64,000 bases of DNA from Paraburkholderia silviterrae (GTDB taxonomy: Bacteria; Pseudomonadota; Gammaproteobacteria; Burkholderiales; Burkholderiaceae). The notes under the pieces are model-generated. The model did not search any database, was not told where the DNA came from, and saw nothing but the letters and a program-made list of their open reading frames with translations. The stretch covers positions 403,332-467,331 of the forward strand of contig NZ_SMRP01000001.1 in assembly GCF_004353915.1 (NCBI RefSeq). The letters are read 5' to 3'. Positions within the stretch are counted from its first letter, which is position 1. Each line of letters starts with the position of its first letter. The translations under genes were made by a program, and so were the position numbers. This document shows, in pieces, positions 51,576 through 60,492 of the stretch.

Positions 51576-52609
51576 CGAAAGCCACTCCGAAAGCCATTCA
51601 GCCGTTCTCCTGGCCGACCACCGCCGCCTTCGTCGACGACAGTGCGGCGTTTCTCTCGAATCTGAGCCTGCAGCTCGACCCGGAGCTGGCGTTCCGGCTG
51701 TTCAGCTCGCCCGCTGAAGCCCTGAAGTTCCTGAACGGCCGCGCGGCGCAAGACCAGCCGGCCTCGCCCATTTTCAGTCCCTATCTCGACCGCACCGAGG
51801 AAAACGATGCGCATCAGGTCATTGCCATGCGCGTGGACGCGATCCGCTCGCTCGTGCACCGGCCGGAGCGCTTCGAGTCCGTGTCGGTCGTGGTGGTCGA
51901 CTACGACATGCCCGAGCTGAACGGCATCGAATTCTGCCGCCGCCTTACCAATCCGGCGCTCAAGAAAATCGTGCTCACCGGCAAGGCCGACGAGCACGTG
52001 GCCGTCAAGAGCTTCAACGAAGGCCTGATCGACCGCTTCATCCGCAAGCACGAAGTCGACGCAGTAGAAACCCTGAATCAGGCGATCCGCGACATGCAGG
52101 CCGCGTATTTCAACAAGGCCTGCGGCACGGTGCTCGACGCGCTCGCCGTTTCCGAATACGCGTTTCTCAAGGATGGCGCGCTCGCCGCGCACGTGCAGGG
52201 CATTTTCGACTCGCTCGGCATCGTCGAGCACTATCTCTCGTATCAGCCGCACGGCCTGCTCATGTTCGATGCCCAGGGCACGCCCTCGCTGCTCATCCTC
52301 CACACCGAGCAATCGCTGCGCGGCGTGCACGAGATCGCCGTCGAGCAAAACGCGCCCGCATCGTTTCTGGCCGAGCTCGACAGCCAGCGCAGCGTGCCCT
52401 ACTTCTGGCGCACCGAAGGCTACTATCCGGCGCAATGCGAGCAATGGCAGCCGTACATGCATCCCGCATCGGTGTTCGAAGGCGAGCGCCGCTATATCTA
52501 TGCCGTCGTGAAGAACCCCGCGGGCCTCGCGCTCGAGAACGTGCTGCCCTATGAAGCCTGGCTGCAGCATCTCGACCGCGAAATCCAGGCGGCGTGGGAC
52601 TCGCGCTGA
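51572..52609 (+). CDS. Response regulator with an expanded receiver domain (LqsR-like)
   Basis: The 345-residue protein starts FVDDS (Asp22, Asp23), has the acceptor Asp110 in VVVVDYDMPELNG, the switch Thr136 (VLTGKAD) and Lys159 (RFIRKH). The distance from DD to the acceptor Asp is about 87 residues, twice the normal, so about 45 residues are inserted in the receiver. The C-terminal half (about 165-345) is not a known DNA-binding or cyclic-di-GMP domain to my eye. It contains PHGLLMFDAQGTPSLLILH and RRYIYAVVKNP. Length is similar to Legionella LqsR. Translation is coupled to the kinase. Confidence 0.75.
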   Translation: MTKATPKAIQPFSWPTTAAFVDDSAAFLSNLSLQLDPELAFRLFSSPAEALKFLNGRAAQDQPASPIFSPYLDRTEENDAHQVIAMRVDAIRSLVHRPERFESVSVVVVDYDMPELNGIEFCRRLTNPALKKIVLTGKADEHVAVKSFNEGLIDRFIRKHEVDAVETLNQAIRDMQAAYFNKACGTVLDALAVSEYAFLKDGALAAHVQGIFDSLGIVEHYLSYQPHGLLMFDAQGTPSLLILHTEQSLRGVHEIAVEQNAPASFLAELDSQRSVPYFWRTEGYYPAQCEQWQPYMHPASVFEGERRYIYAVVKNPAGLALENVLPYEAWLQHLDREIQAAWDSR

Positions 52610-52673
52610 GCCGCTCACGCCGCCTGCCTGTCATGCCCGTGTCACGCTCGCGCCACCTCTGCGCATGCCGGCC

Positions 52674-53972
52674 TCACGCGGCCACCGACAGTTCGGCCAG
52701 CGCACGCGGCTGACGCACGCGCGCACGCCCGGCGCCGCGCTCCACCAGGCGGCGCGTCGAAGGCCAGTTCCACATTTGCACTTCGTCGCGTATCGCTTCG
52801 CACACTTGCACGATACGCTCGAGCTCCGCCTCGGAGAGCGCCGCACTGATCGACAGGCGCACGAGCGAGCGGTTCTGCGCCGTGGCCGGCGCGCAGAACA
52901 CCGAGCCGAAGATGCCGTGCGCCTCGAGCGCATCGCGCAGCACGATGGTCTGCGGTTCCGGGCCGGCCTCGAGCGCGATGATCTGCGTTTCGCTACCGTT
53001 GAGGTTGTACCCAAGCTCTGCGAGGCGCATGCGCAGATAGCGCGCGTTCGCGGCCACGCGCGTGCGGCGCCAGTCGTCGCGCTCGATCACGTCGAGCGTG
53101 GCCGCCAGACCCGCGCTTTCGTGCGGCAGCAGCGTCGAGCTGAAAATGGCCGGCAACGCCTCGCACTTGAAGTATTCCTGGAAGCGCCGCGAGCAGCTGA
53201 TGATGCCCGCGCGGCCCGCGAACGCCTTCGCGAGACTCGCCGTGCGAAAGTGCACGCGATCGGTCAAGCCCAATTGCGCCACCATCCCCGCGCCATGCGG
53301 ACCGTGCGTGCCGAGCGAATGCGACTCGTCCACCACGAATACGCAATCGTGCTCGGCGCACACGTCCGCGAAGGCCTGCAGCGGGCACACGCTGCCATTC
53401 GTGCTGTACACCGAATCGACGATCACGATGCCCGGCCCGTAGCGCTGGATGCGTTGCTCGAGATGCTCGACATCGTTGTGGAAGAAACTGATGGCCTTCG
53501 CCCCCGCGCTGCGAATGCCTTCCCAGAGTGACATATGCGCCATCATGTCGACGTACACCGGCGTCTGCGCATTCGCGATCGACTGGATCAGCCCCGTGTT
53601 GGCCGCGAACCCCGACTGGCACAGCACGCTCGCCTCGGCGCCCATGAAGCGCGCGAAACGGTCTTCGAGATTGAGCTGAGGGCAATCGTCGCCATGCAGG
53701 AACACACCCGACATCAGAAGGCCGTTGCCCTCGGAGCGGATGCTCATGCACATCGCATCGAGTATCTCGGGATGGCGAGCGATCGACAGATAGTCGTTGC
53801 TCGAAAGATGCAAAGCGTCGGCATGCGCAACGCGCCCCTTCATGATGTGTCCCCCCGACCAGCTCTGCTGCACGCGTTCCGTGTAATAGCGGTCAACGCG
53901 TGCGGCAAGAAAGGCCGGCAGTGCCGCGTCGTTGTTATGTGCATTCCGCCAATTGTTATTGCCAACTTTCAT
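52674..53972 (-). CDS. cqsA: CqsA/LqsA-type alpha-hydroxyketone autoinducer synthase
   Basis: The 432-residue PLP enzyme belongs to the 8-amino-7-oxononanoate synthase family, in the quorum-sensing branch. Key parts are LHLSSNDYLSIARHPEI, CQSGFAANTGLIQSIA, DSVYSTNGSVCPLQ, FVVDESHSLGTHG (Asp215, His218) and TASLAKAFAGRAG with the PLP Lys249. The ATG at 53972 with AAGGAG upstream is clear; the long frame further upstream has no homologous content. In Vibrio and Legionella such enzymes condense an acyl-CoA with an amino acid or aminobutyrate to make CAI-1/LAI-1. No biotin genes are nearby. It converges on the sensor/regulator operon. Confidence 0.88.
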   Translation of the reverse strand: MKVGNNNWRNAHNNDAALPAFLAARVDRYYTERVQQSWSGGHIMKGRVAHADALHLSSNDYLSIARHPEILDAMCMSIRSEGNGLLMSGVFLHGDDCPQLNLEDRFARFMGAEASVLCQSGFAANTGLIQSIANAQTPVYVDMMAHMSLWEGIRSAGAKAISFFHNDVEHLEQRIQRYGPGIVIVDSVYSTNGSVCPLQAFADVCAEHDCVFVVDESHSLGTHGPHGAGMVAQLGLTDRVHFRTASLAKAFAGRAGIISCSRRFQEYFKCEALPAIFSSTLLPHESAGLAATLDVIERDDWRRTRVAANARYLRMRLAELGYNLNGSETQIIALEAGPEPQTIVLRDALEAHGIFGSVFCAPATAQNRSLVRLSISAALSEAELERIVQVCEAIRDEVQMWNWPSTRRLVERGAGRARVRQPRALAELSVAA

Positions 53973-54903
53973 CTCAGGCTCCTTGTGGTTGATGGCCACC
54001 CACCCAAGCTGATGCGCGACTTCCCCCGGAAATCCTGTTGGACGGCTGGCCAGTAGTTGGCCCGCGCCGGAGCGCCATGCGCGAAACGCATGGCGAGGGA
54101 ATTCCGGTTGCGGGCTTATAAATGCGGTGACGAATGCGAGCGGAGCAACGCCTCGCGCGCGTGCGCAGGGCGCGTGGGGCGAGACGCGCGGCGCGCACCG
54201 GCTGCGCCTGCGTGCACATGCACGTGTCGCGCTACAGTGCGAGCGGCCCGGACCTGTGTCGGGCAGCCGGCGTCTTGCGGTGCGTTTGCTCCTGCGCGGA
54301 CTGGCGTCGACGCGTCTGGCATGCGCTTCTACGCGCACGAGAGGCAGCGGATTCGAAGGCAAATAAAGGTGCGTGACGCCGCAAGCGGGCGTCTCGATAT
54401 CCGCACGAAATCCGCCTGGAGTGATCGCCACGGGTTACCAAGAAAGAGACGCCTGCCCCGGAAAAAGCGGTGCCTGTTTCCGGCGGCGAGAACAAGGCAA
54501 CGCGCGGCCGGCTGGAACGAACGTTGTTGAACGTCATCCCTGGCTGGGATTGATTATCCTTTAAAAACAGCGAGGTGGCTTATCTGAATTGCATTAGCAT
54601 GCGCTATGCATACCGAAATGACTGCATAGGTTTAACGCCCCTCAACGATCCGTTGTCGAGGCATTCAATTCGCATAATCTCACGAGAAGAGACAGGATGA
54701 CGAAATAAGTCCATTGCGCAAAGAGGGGAAACACCAAGGTGCAATGGATTACCGGCCTGTTTTAAGGGCCGGTTTTAAGGGCCTGTCCGGCACGGCCGGT
54801 AGGGTGGGAGCCGCGTGTGGCAATGCGGATGTAAAAATCGCCTGGCATTATTTGAATTTTTTATGACGCCGTCGGCGCATCCGCGCGCAATTGCGCTTTG
54901 TCT
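53973..54903. other. 930-base intergenic region upstream of the synthase, possible small RNA
   Basis: The half next to the synthase (53973-54540) is GC-rich without recognisable genes. From about 54540 to 54780 the sequence becomes AT-richer and ends in a plus-strand hairpin with a T-run. This stretch includes a well-placed AGACAGG before a three-codon ORF (ATG ACG AAA TAA) and several GGA motifs. It looks like an independent short transcript, perhaps a small RNA or a leader. No RNA family is recognised. Confidence 0.35.
54752..54776 (+). terminator. Plus-strand intrinsic terminator in the intergenic region
   Basis: CCGGCC and GGCCGG form a 6-bp stem around a 9-base loop and are followed by TTTT. 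No annotated gene on the plus strand ends here, which implies an unannotated short transcript upstream of it. A second CCGGC/GCCGG hairpin follows at about 54787. Confidence 0.5.
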
Positions 54904-56130
54904 TTATTGCGCCGTTGCGCTCACCACCCGGTCGCGGCCGCGCGTCTTCGCCTCATAAAGCGCCGCGTCCGCACGCGCCATCAGGCTCGCCAATGTGTCG
55001 CCGTCCTGATAGACGTCCACGCCGGCGCTGAACGTCAGGCCCGCGTGCGCCGCCGGGGCATCGTCCCCGGCGCCCTCCCCGTCGTCCTGCGCGCTGCCCG
55101 ACGGCGAGGCCTCGTGCGCTGTGGCGCAGCCTCCGCGCCGCACCGCGAGCGCGGCCACGCGCAGGGCGTCGAGCCGCATCACCGCGTCCTCGCGCACCAT
55201 CGCCGGAAAAAGCAGTGCGAACTCCTCGCCGCCCAGCCTGCCGAACAGGTCCGACTCGCGCATGCCGGCAGCAATCACGCGGCCGAACTGGGAGAGCGCG
55301 CGATCGCCGGCCGCGTGGCCGTAGCGGTCGTTGATGCCCTTGAAGTGATCGATATCGACGATGGCGAGCGCATGCGGCGTGCCCGCGGCGCGCGCGGCGT
55401 CGAGCGCCGCGGTGGCCTGCGTGAGGAAGGCGCGGCGCGTGAGCGCGCCGGTCAGCTCGTCGCGGCTCGCGAGGTGTTCGAGCCGCTCGGCCATGCGGTC
55501 GTGCGCGAGCAGCACCATGCCGATCGAGAGCGCCGGCAGCACCAGAATCCCCAGCGCCAGATACGCGACGTTAAAGGGCGTGAAGTCGAGCATGGTGCTC
55601 TGATGGATCAGCCCCGTGCCGTAAATGATGCCCCGCAGGCCATGCGCGAACGCGCCAAGCCAGGCGGCGCAGGTGACGAAGCGATAGCTATAGGCCGGCC
55701 GTCCCGCCGGGCGATGGCGCAGCGCCAGCCAACCGATGGCGCTATAAACCGAGCCATGAAACACGGAAACGAGCGCGATGCGCGCGGCCAGATCCGGCGT
55801 TATCCAGTACCACCAGGCAATCCCCGCGCCCACCGCCGCACAGCCCGCCCGGGCGAGCGGCGCGCGCGGGCTCAGCCCGAAGAACTCGCGGCAACCCTCG
55901 AGCACCCGCGTAATGGCGCACGCAAGCAGCGTGTTCGAAACGAAGATCGTGAGGAGCGGCACGCCCATGCGCTGCATGCCCGCGAGCACGAGCGCGCCGC
56001 TCGCCATCACGTAGGCGCCCATCCAGCGGCTCACCCCGGGAATGCCCGCGGGCCGCAATGAGCCGAGGATGGCGAGACTCATGATGCTCGATAGCACCGT
56101 GACGAGGAGGATATTGACCGGATCTAACAT
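54904..56130 (-). CDS. Membrane-bound diguanylate cyclase (GGDEF)
   Basis: The 408-residue protein has about seven N-terminal membrane helices (residues 5-205) and a C-terminal GGDEF domain from about 218 (LASRDELTGALTRRAFL). The active site is GGEEF at 300-304, with DIDHFKGINDRYGH for metal and base binding. An intact inhibitory site RESD lies at 291-294. It should synthesise cyclic di-GMP. An Ala/Gly/Asp-rich insert of about 30 residues sits between the central strands near 330-360. No partner gene overlaps it. Confidence 0.92.
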   Translation of the reverse strand: MLDPVNILLVTVLSSIMSLAILGSLRPAGIPGVSRWMGAYVMASGALVLAGMQRMGVPLLTIFVSNTLLACAITRVLEGCREFFGLSPRAPLARAGCAAVGAGIAWWYWITPDLAARIALVSVFHGSVYSAIGWLALRHRPAGRPAYSYRFVTCAAWLGAFAHGLRGIIYGTGLIHQSTMLDFTPFNVAYLALGILVLPALSIGMVLLAHDRMAERLEHLASRDELTGALTRRAFLTQATAALDAARAAGTPHALAIVDIDHFKGINDRYGHAAGDRALSQFGRVIAAGMRESDLFGRLGGEEFALLFPAMVREDAVMRLDALRVAALAVRRGGCATAHEASPSGSAQDDGEGAGDDAPAAHAGLTFSAGVDVYQDGDTLASLMARADAALYEAKTRGRDRVVSATAQ

Positions 56131-56510
56131 GGGCGGCGCATGACGCAGGGTCGTTCGGATGGCGGCCGGCTAACGCGCTGTGTACGTGCGGGCTGGGCCT
56201 TGCGTAAGTTAACGGCAGAAAATAAAACGACTTGAGCCGGCCCGGGAAACACGACGTCGCCACGGGAACGCCGTCTGCTATGTCATGCATGCGTCATTTC
56301 AGTGACTCGCCCGCGCCACGCCGCCGATCGAGGGCATGGCCGCTCCGAGCGCATCGGGCATGGAAAATGCGGCAGAGCCAGTAAGCTCCGACACCTGCAA
56401 GCGCCGGAGCAAGCCTGCCCGGACGAAGTTGGGCCATGGCGAAGAACACACTCGCACGGCGTAGCAGCCGTGCAAGAACGGCGGGCGCGCGCCGCACAGG
56501 TAAACCACGT
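56131..56510. other. 380-base gap between divergent GGDEF and response regulator genes
   Basis: The region contains short imperfect inverted repeats (for example atgcatgcgt near 56285) but no ORF, riboswitch or terminator I can support. It should carry the two divergent promoters. Confidence 0.3.
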
Positions 56511-56861
56511 ATGGCTACCGTATTACTCGTCGACGACGACATCAACGCGCTGAACGCCCTGAAAGAGCTGGTCGGTCAGGAAGGTTATCGGGTCAGAACC
56601 GCTGAGGACGGGACAGACGCGCTCAGGGCCGCGCTCGCCGACCCGCCCGATGTCGTGATCTCCGATTGCATGATGCCGCACATGGACGGTCTCGCGCTGA
56701 TGCGCGAAATGCGCCGCAACAGCGTGCTCGCGCGGGTACCGCTGGTGCTCGTCTCCGCGCTCGTCACGCCGCCCGCCGATGCGGATCTGATCGGCTTCCT
56801 GCGCAAGCCCTTTGCCGTCACGCAGTTGCTCGACATTCTGCACCGCGTGGCGATGCCTTGA
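56511..56861 (+). CDS. Single-domain response regulator (CheY-like)
   Basis: The 116-residue receiver has Asp8/Asp9 (LVDDD), the acceptor Asp52 in VISDCMMPHMDG, Ser/Thr in LVLVSALVTPP and the Lys in FLRKPF. There is no output domain. The ATG at 56511 begins the receiver directly; the longer frame from 56436 adds a basic, unstructured stretch. It faces away from the diguanylate cyclase gene; a functional link is possible but only positional. Confidence 0.87.
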   Translation: MATVLLVDDDINALNALKELVGQEGYRVRTAEDGTDALRAALADPPDVVISDCMMPHMDGLALMREMRRNSVLARVPLVLVSALVTPPADADLIGFLRKPFAVTQLLDILHRVAMP

Positions 56862-56935
56862 GGTCTTGAGCGCGCGGCACGCCGCAGCGGCTCGGGGCGC
56901 CCGTGGTTGCGGCGCGCGCCCTGGCTGGCCGCGCC

Positions 56936-56973
56936 AATCGTTGTGATGCGTTGCGAATCGTTGTGATGCGTTG
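56936..56973. repeat. Two 18-bp direct repeats with 20-bp period upstream of a LysR gene
   Basis: AATCGTTGTGATGCGTTG occurs at 56936-56953 and again exactly at 56956-56973; a partial third copy (tgttgcgtcg) follows. The repeats end about 65 bases before the LysR gene start, a position suited to operator sites at two helical turns spacing. Confidence 0.7.
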
Positions 56974-57039
56974 TGTTGCGTCGTAACGAATCTGACGCGA
57001 AGCTGCAGTAAAGTCGAGGTCATTTGCCGCAACGAGACC

Positions 57040-57957
57040 ATGCTCGTCCCACCACTCGCGCCGCTCGTCGCCGCGTTCTACGAAACCGTCCGGCAAGGCA
57101 GCATCGTCGCCGCTGCACGGCATCTCTCGGTCAGCCAGCCCACCATCACGGCGCGCATCCAGCAGCTCGAAAAGCACTACGGTGTGGAGTTATTTCATCG
57201 CCGCGGCAACCGCGTCGAGCTCACGCAAACGGGCGCCGCGCTCATGCCGCTGATCGACCGGCTGATGCTGAGCGAACGCGAAATCGACGCCGCCCTGCGC
57301 CACGAACGCGAGTGCTACACCGGCAGCTTTCGGTTGGGGACGACCGGCCCCTACTACATCCTCCCCGCCGTTGCGGCATTCCGGCGCCGCTATCCGAACG
57401 TGCAGATCGGCATGGAGGTGGGCAATTCGAAGGAGGTGCTCGACGCGCTCGTGGAGTATCGCGTGGACGTGGCCGTTTCGTCGAACCGCGTGGACGACCC
57501 CGCGCTCGCGCGCCACCGCATCGCCGGCGATCTGCTCGTGCTGGTGGTCGATCCCGCGCACGCGCTCGCTCAGCGGCGCGGCACCGACCTCGGCGTGCTC
57601 GCCAGCGAAACGCTATTGCTGCGCGAGCCCGGCTCGCGCACGCGCGAGGCCACCGAGACCGCACTCAAGCGGCGCGGCGTCGAGCCCGCCGCCGTCATCG
57701 AAATCGGCAGCCGGGAGGCCATCTGCGAGGCGATCCGCCAGGGGCTCGGCTGCTCGCTGATGCCCGCTGGCGAAGTGCCGCGCGGCGCCTCGCTCGTGAG
57801 CGTGCCCATCGAGCCCGACGGCCCCGTGATGCATGAATATCTCTATCATCTGAAGAGCCGCGCGAATGGGCATCTCATCGCGGCGTTCATGGGCACGCTC
57901 GAAGCGCTGCGCGCCGCACACGGCGAGGCCAGCGAAGCCGCCTCATTTAATTCGTAA
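57040..57957 (+). CDS. LysR-family transcriptional regulator
   Basis: A 305-residue LTTR. The N-terminal helix-turn-helix is at about 18-45 (GSIVAAARHLSVSQPTITARI, QQLEKHYGVELF), followed by the linker helix and an effector domain from about 90 (GSFRLGTTGPYYILPAVAAF). ATG at 57040 is chosen since the LTTR N-terminus begins there. The effector text EVLDALVEYRVDVAVSSNRVD resembles regulators of phosphonate or sulfur use but no specific target can be named. Phospholipase C, transcribed in the same direction 204 bases downstream, is the nearest possible target. Confidence 0.88.
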   Translation: MLVPPLAPLVAAFYETVRQGSIVAAARHLSVSQPTITARIQQLEKHYGVELFHRRGNRVELTQTGAALMPLIDRLMLSEREIDAALRHERECYTGSFRLGTTGPYYILPAVAAFRRRYPNVQIGMEVGNSKEVLDALVEYRVDVAVSSNRVDDPALARHRIAGDLLVLVVDPAHALAQRRGTDLGVLASETLLLREPGSRTREATETALKRRGVEPAAVIEIGSREAICEAIRQGLGCSLMPAGEVPRGASLVSVPIEPDGPVMHEYLYHLKSRANGHLIAAFMGTLEALRAAHGEASEAASFNS

Positions 57958-58161
57958 AACGAAATAATTCAGGCACGCCTCGCACACCAACAATCCTCGC
58001 GCCTCTCATGCCTCGCGCGCGCACCGAAGCGCGCAAACTGGCCTTCGACCACACCGCGCGAGTACGTGCGAGGCCGCCTCACGCGCAGCAAGCGCCATTG
58101 CCCCCAACGTGTCATGCTCGCGGGTACGAACCCAGAACAACCCCGCACGACCTTTGGCACC

Positions 58162-60327
58162 ATGACCTCGAAGGACCGCCGCCAATTTCTGCGCAGCGCC
58201 GGCGCGCTCGCCGCGCTCAGCCTCTTTCCGCCGGCCATCCGGCGCGCGCTCGCGATACCTGCGCACAACGCCACCGGTACGATCCGGGACGTCCAGCATG
58301 TCGTGATCCTCATGCAGGAAAACCGCTCGTTCGACCACTATCTCGGCACACTGCCTGGCGTGCGCGGCTTCGGCGACCGCATGACGATCCCGCAGCCACA
58401 AGGCGCAAGCGTCTGGCAACAGAGCGACGGCACGCGCAGCGTGCTGCCCTTTCACCTCGACAAGACCAAGGGCAATGCGCTGCTCGCGGGCGGCGCGCAC
58501 GAATGGGCCGACGCACACGCCGCGTGGGACAACGGCCGCATGACGCAATGGCCACAATCGAAAGGCGATATTTCGATGGGCTATCTGCGCGAAGCCGACC
58601 TGCCGTTTCACTTCGCGCTCGCGAATGCGTTCACGGTTTGCGACGCCTACTTTTGCTCGCTGCTGGCCGGCACCAATTCGAACCGCCTGTTCCTGTGGAC
58701 CGGCACGAACGGTCCGGGCGGCGGCGGGCCCTCCCCGCATGCCGTGGTGAACAACAACGGCTGGGACTGGCTCGGGCCCTCCGGCAATGGGCTCCAGTGG
58801 ACCACTTATGTCGAGCGCCTGCACAAAGCGGGCGTGAGCTGGAAAGTCTACGAAAACCAGCCCGATAACTACAACGACAACCCGCTCGCGGGCTTCGCCA
58901 CGTTCCGCAAGATCCACGAGGCGCTTCCCGGCTCGCCCAATTTACCATGGACGGCCGGGCTGGATGCGCGCGAGCCGCTCTACAAGGGCATTGGCAACAC
59001 GATGCCCGATGGCGGCTTCCTGCAGGCGCTCAAGGACGACATCGCCGCCGGCCGGCTGCCGCAGGTGAGCTGGATCATCGCGCCGCAAGCCTCGTGCGAG
59101 CATCCCGCCGCCTCGACGCCGGGCCAGGGGGCGTGGTACATGCAACAGTTGCTCGATGCGCTCACGGCGAACCCGGAGGTCTGGAGCCAGACCGTGCTCT
59201 TCGTGAGCTACGACGAGAACGACTGCTTCTTCGATCACGTGCCGCCGCCCGCCGCGCCCTCGCCCATCGGCGACGGCGCCTGGGCGGGAAAATCCACGGT
59301 CGGCACGCAGCACGAGTACTTCACCGTGCCGAACCCGCCCGGCGAAGAAACCCCGCACGCGCCGGACGGGCAGCCCTACGGCCCCGGCCCGCGCGTGCCG
59401 ATGTTCGTGGTCTCGCCCTGGAGCACGGGCGGCTTCGTCAACTCCCAGGTGTTCGATCACACCTCGGTGCTGCGCTTTCTGGAACTGCGCTTCGGCGTAA
59501 AGGAGCCCAATATCAGCGCATGGCGGCGCGCCGTGTTCGGCGATCTGACCTCGACCCTGAACTTCAGCACCCCGAATGAAATACCGGTCGCGTCCTTCCC
59601 TGCCCCGAGCAAAGCCGCAGCCGATGCCCAGAATGCACAGCAGCATGCGCTAAAGGCCGTCTTGCCGCCTCCTGTTGCCGAGCAGTCGATGCCGGGCCAG
59701 GCGCGCTTCGCGCGGCCTTCGCGCGCCTTGCCGTACCGCCTGCATACGGAGGCGAGCGTGGCGGCGAAGCGCCACGCGGTGCGCCTCGTCTTCAGAAACG
59801 AAGGCAGCGCCGGCGCGGTCTTTCACGTCTACGACATCTTGCATCTCGATCGCGCGCCGCGCCGCTATACCGTCGAAGCGGGCAAGCGGCTCGACGACAC
59901 GTGGACACCCGAAACGGCGGACGCCAGCGCGTACGATCTCTGGGTGCTTGGGCCCAACGGCTATCACCGTGGCTTCTCGGGCAACGTGAGCGCCACGCCG
60001 CGCGGCCCCCACCCCGAAACGCGCCTGCGCTACGACGAGGCCCGCAACGCCCTCACGCTCACGGTCGCCAACGCGGGCCCCGTGCCGGCCGTTTGCACCG
60101 TGCAAGCGAACGCCTATCGCACGGACGGGCCGTGGACGCTCGCTGTCCCCGCGCACGGCCGGGCAGAACAGACCTGGCCGCTCGACGCATCGGGCGGCTG
60201 GTACGACTTCACGCTGCGCGCCGCCAATGGGGCAAACAGCGCAGGCGAGGTCATACGCCGCTTCGCCGGCCGCATGGAGACCGGCAAGGACAGCATCAGC
60301 GATCCGGAAATGGGGGGCGCGCACTGA
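58162..60327 (+). CDS. Tat-exported phospholipase C (PlcN/PlcH family)
   Basis: The 721-residue protein has a twin-arginine signal (KDRRQFLRSAGALAALSLFP). The phosphoesterase domain starts VQHVVILMQENRSFDHYLGTL with catalytic-type Glu53, Asn54 and Asp58. NAFTVCDAYFCSLLAGTNSNR, FVSYDENDCFFDHVPPP and RVPMFVVSPWSTGGFV follow. Two C-terminal beta-sandwich DUF756-type domains occupy about 510-700 (RLHTEASVAAKR, YDLWVLGPNGYHRGF). Family members hydrolyse phosphatidylcholine and sphingomyelin, serving phosphate scavenging and virulence. Length and domain order are normal. Confidence 0.93.
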   Translation: MTSKDRRQFLRSAGALAALSLFPPAIRRALAIPAHNATGTIRDVQHVVILMQENRSFDHYLGTLPGVRGFGDRMTIPQPQGASVWQQSDGTRSVLPFHLDKTKGNALLAGGAHEWADAHAAWDNGRMTQWPQSKGDISMGYLREADLPFHFALANAFTVCDAYFCSLLAGTNSNRLFLWTGTNGPGGGGPSPHAVVNNNGWDWLGPSGNGLQWTTYVERLHKAGVSWKVYENQPDNYNDNPLAGFATFRKIHEALPGSPNLPWTAGLDAREPLYKGIGNTMPDGGFLQALKDDIAAGRLPQVSWIIAPQASCEHPAASTPGQGAWYMQQLLDALTANPEVWSQTVLFVSYDENDCFFDHVPPPAAPSPIGDGAWAGKSTVGTQHEYFTVPNPPGEETPHAPDGQPYGPGPRVPMFVVSPWSTGGFVNSQVFDHTSVLRFLELRFGVKEPNISAWRRAVFGDLTSTLNFSTPNEIPVASFPAPSKAAADAQNAQQHALKAVLPPPVAEQSMPGQARFARPSRALPYRLHTEASVAAKRHAVRLVFRNEGSAGAVFHVYDILHLDRAPRRYTVEAGKRLDDTWTPETADASAYDLWVLGPNGYHRGFSGNVSATPRGPHPETRLRYDEARNALTLTVANAGPVPAVCTVQANAYRTDGPWTLAVPAHGRAEQTWPLDASGGWYDFTLRAANGANSAGEVIRRFAGRMETGKDSISDPEMGGAH

Positions 60328-60492
60328 GCGGCGTGCGGCTGTGCCGCGTGCGTCGCGCGATTGCCGCACGACGGCTGCGCGACGGCTACGAGCAATGGAA
60401 GAACGCCCGCAGTACACTGCCGGTTCCCCTCACGCCGGCCGTTCGCACGGCGGCGCGTCTCACCCAGGCAACGCACGCAACCGGAGTAAACG

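Noticed and set aside
53973..54431. N-terminal extension of the synthase to 585 residues
   Set aside because: The extension is Arg/Ala/Pro-rich without homology, while a strong AAGGAG site precedes the internal ATG at 53972.
56131..56510. Riboswitch or cyclic-di-GMP aptamer next to the GGDEF gene
   Set aside because: No conserved aptamer core or supporting stem set could be found by eye.
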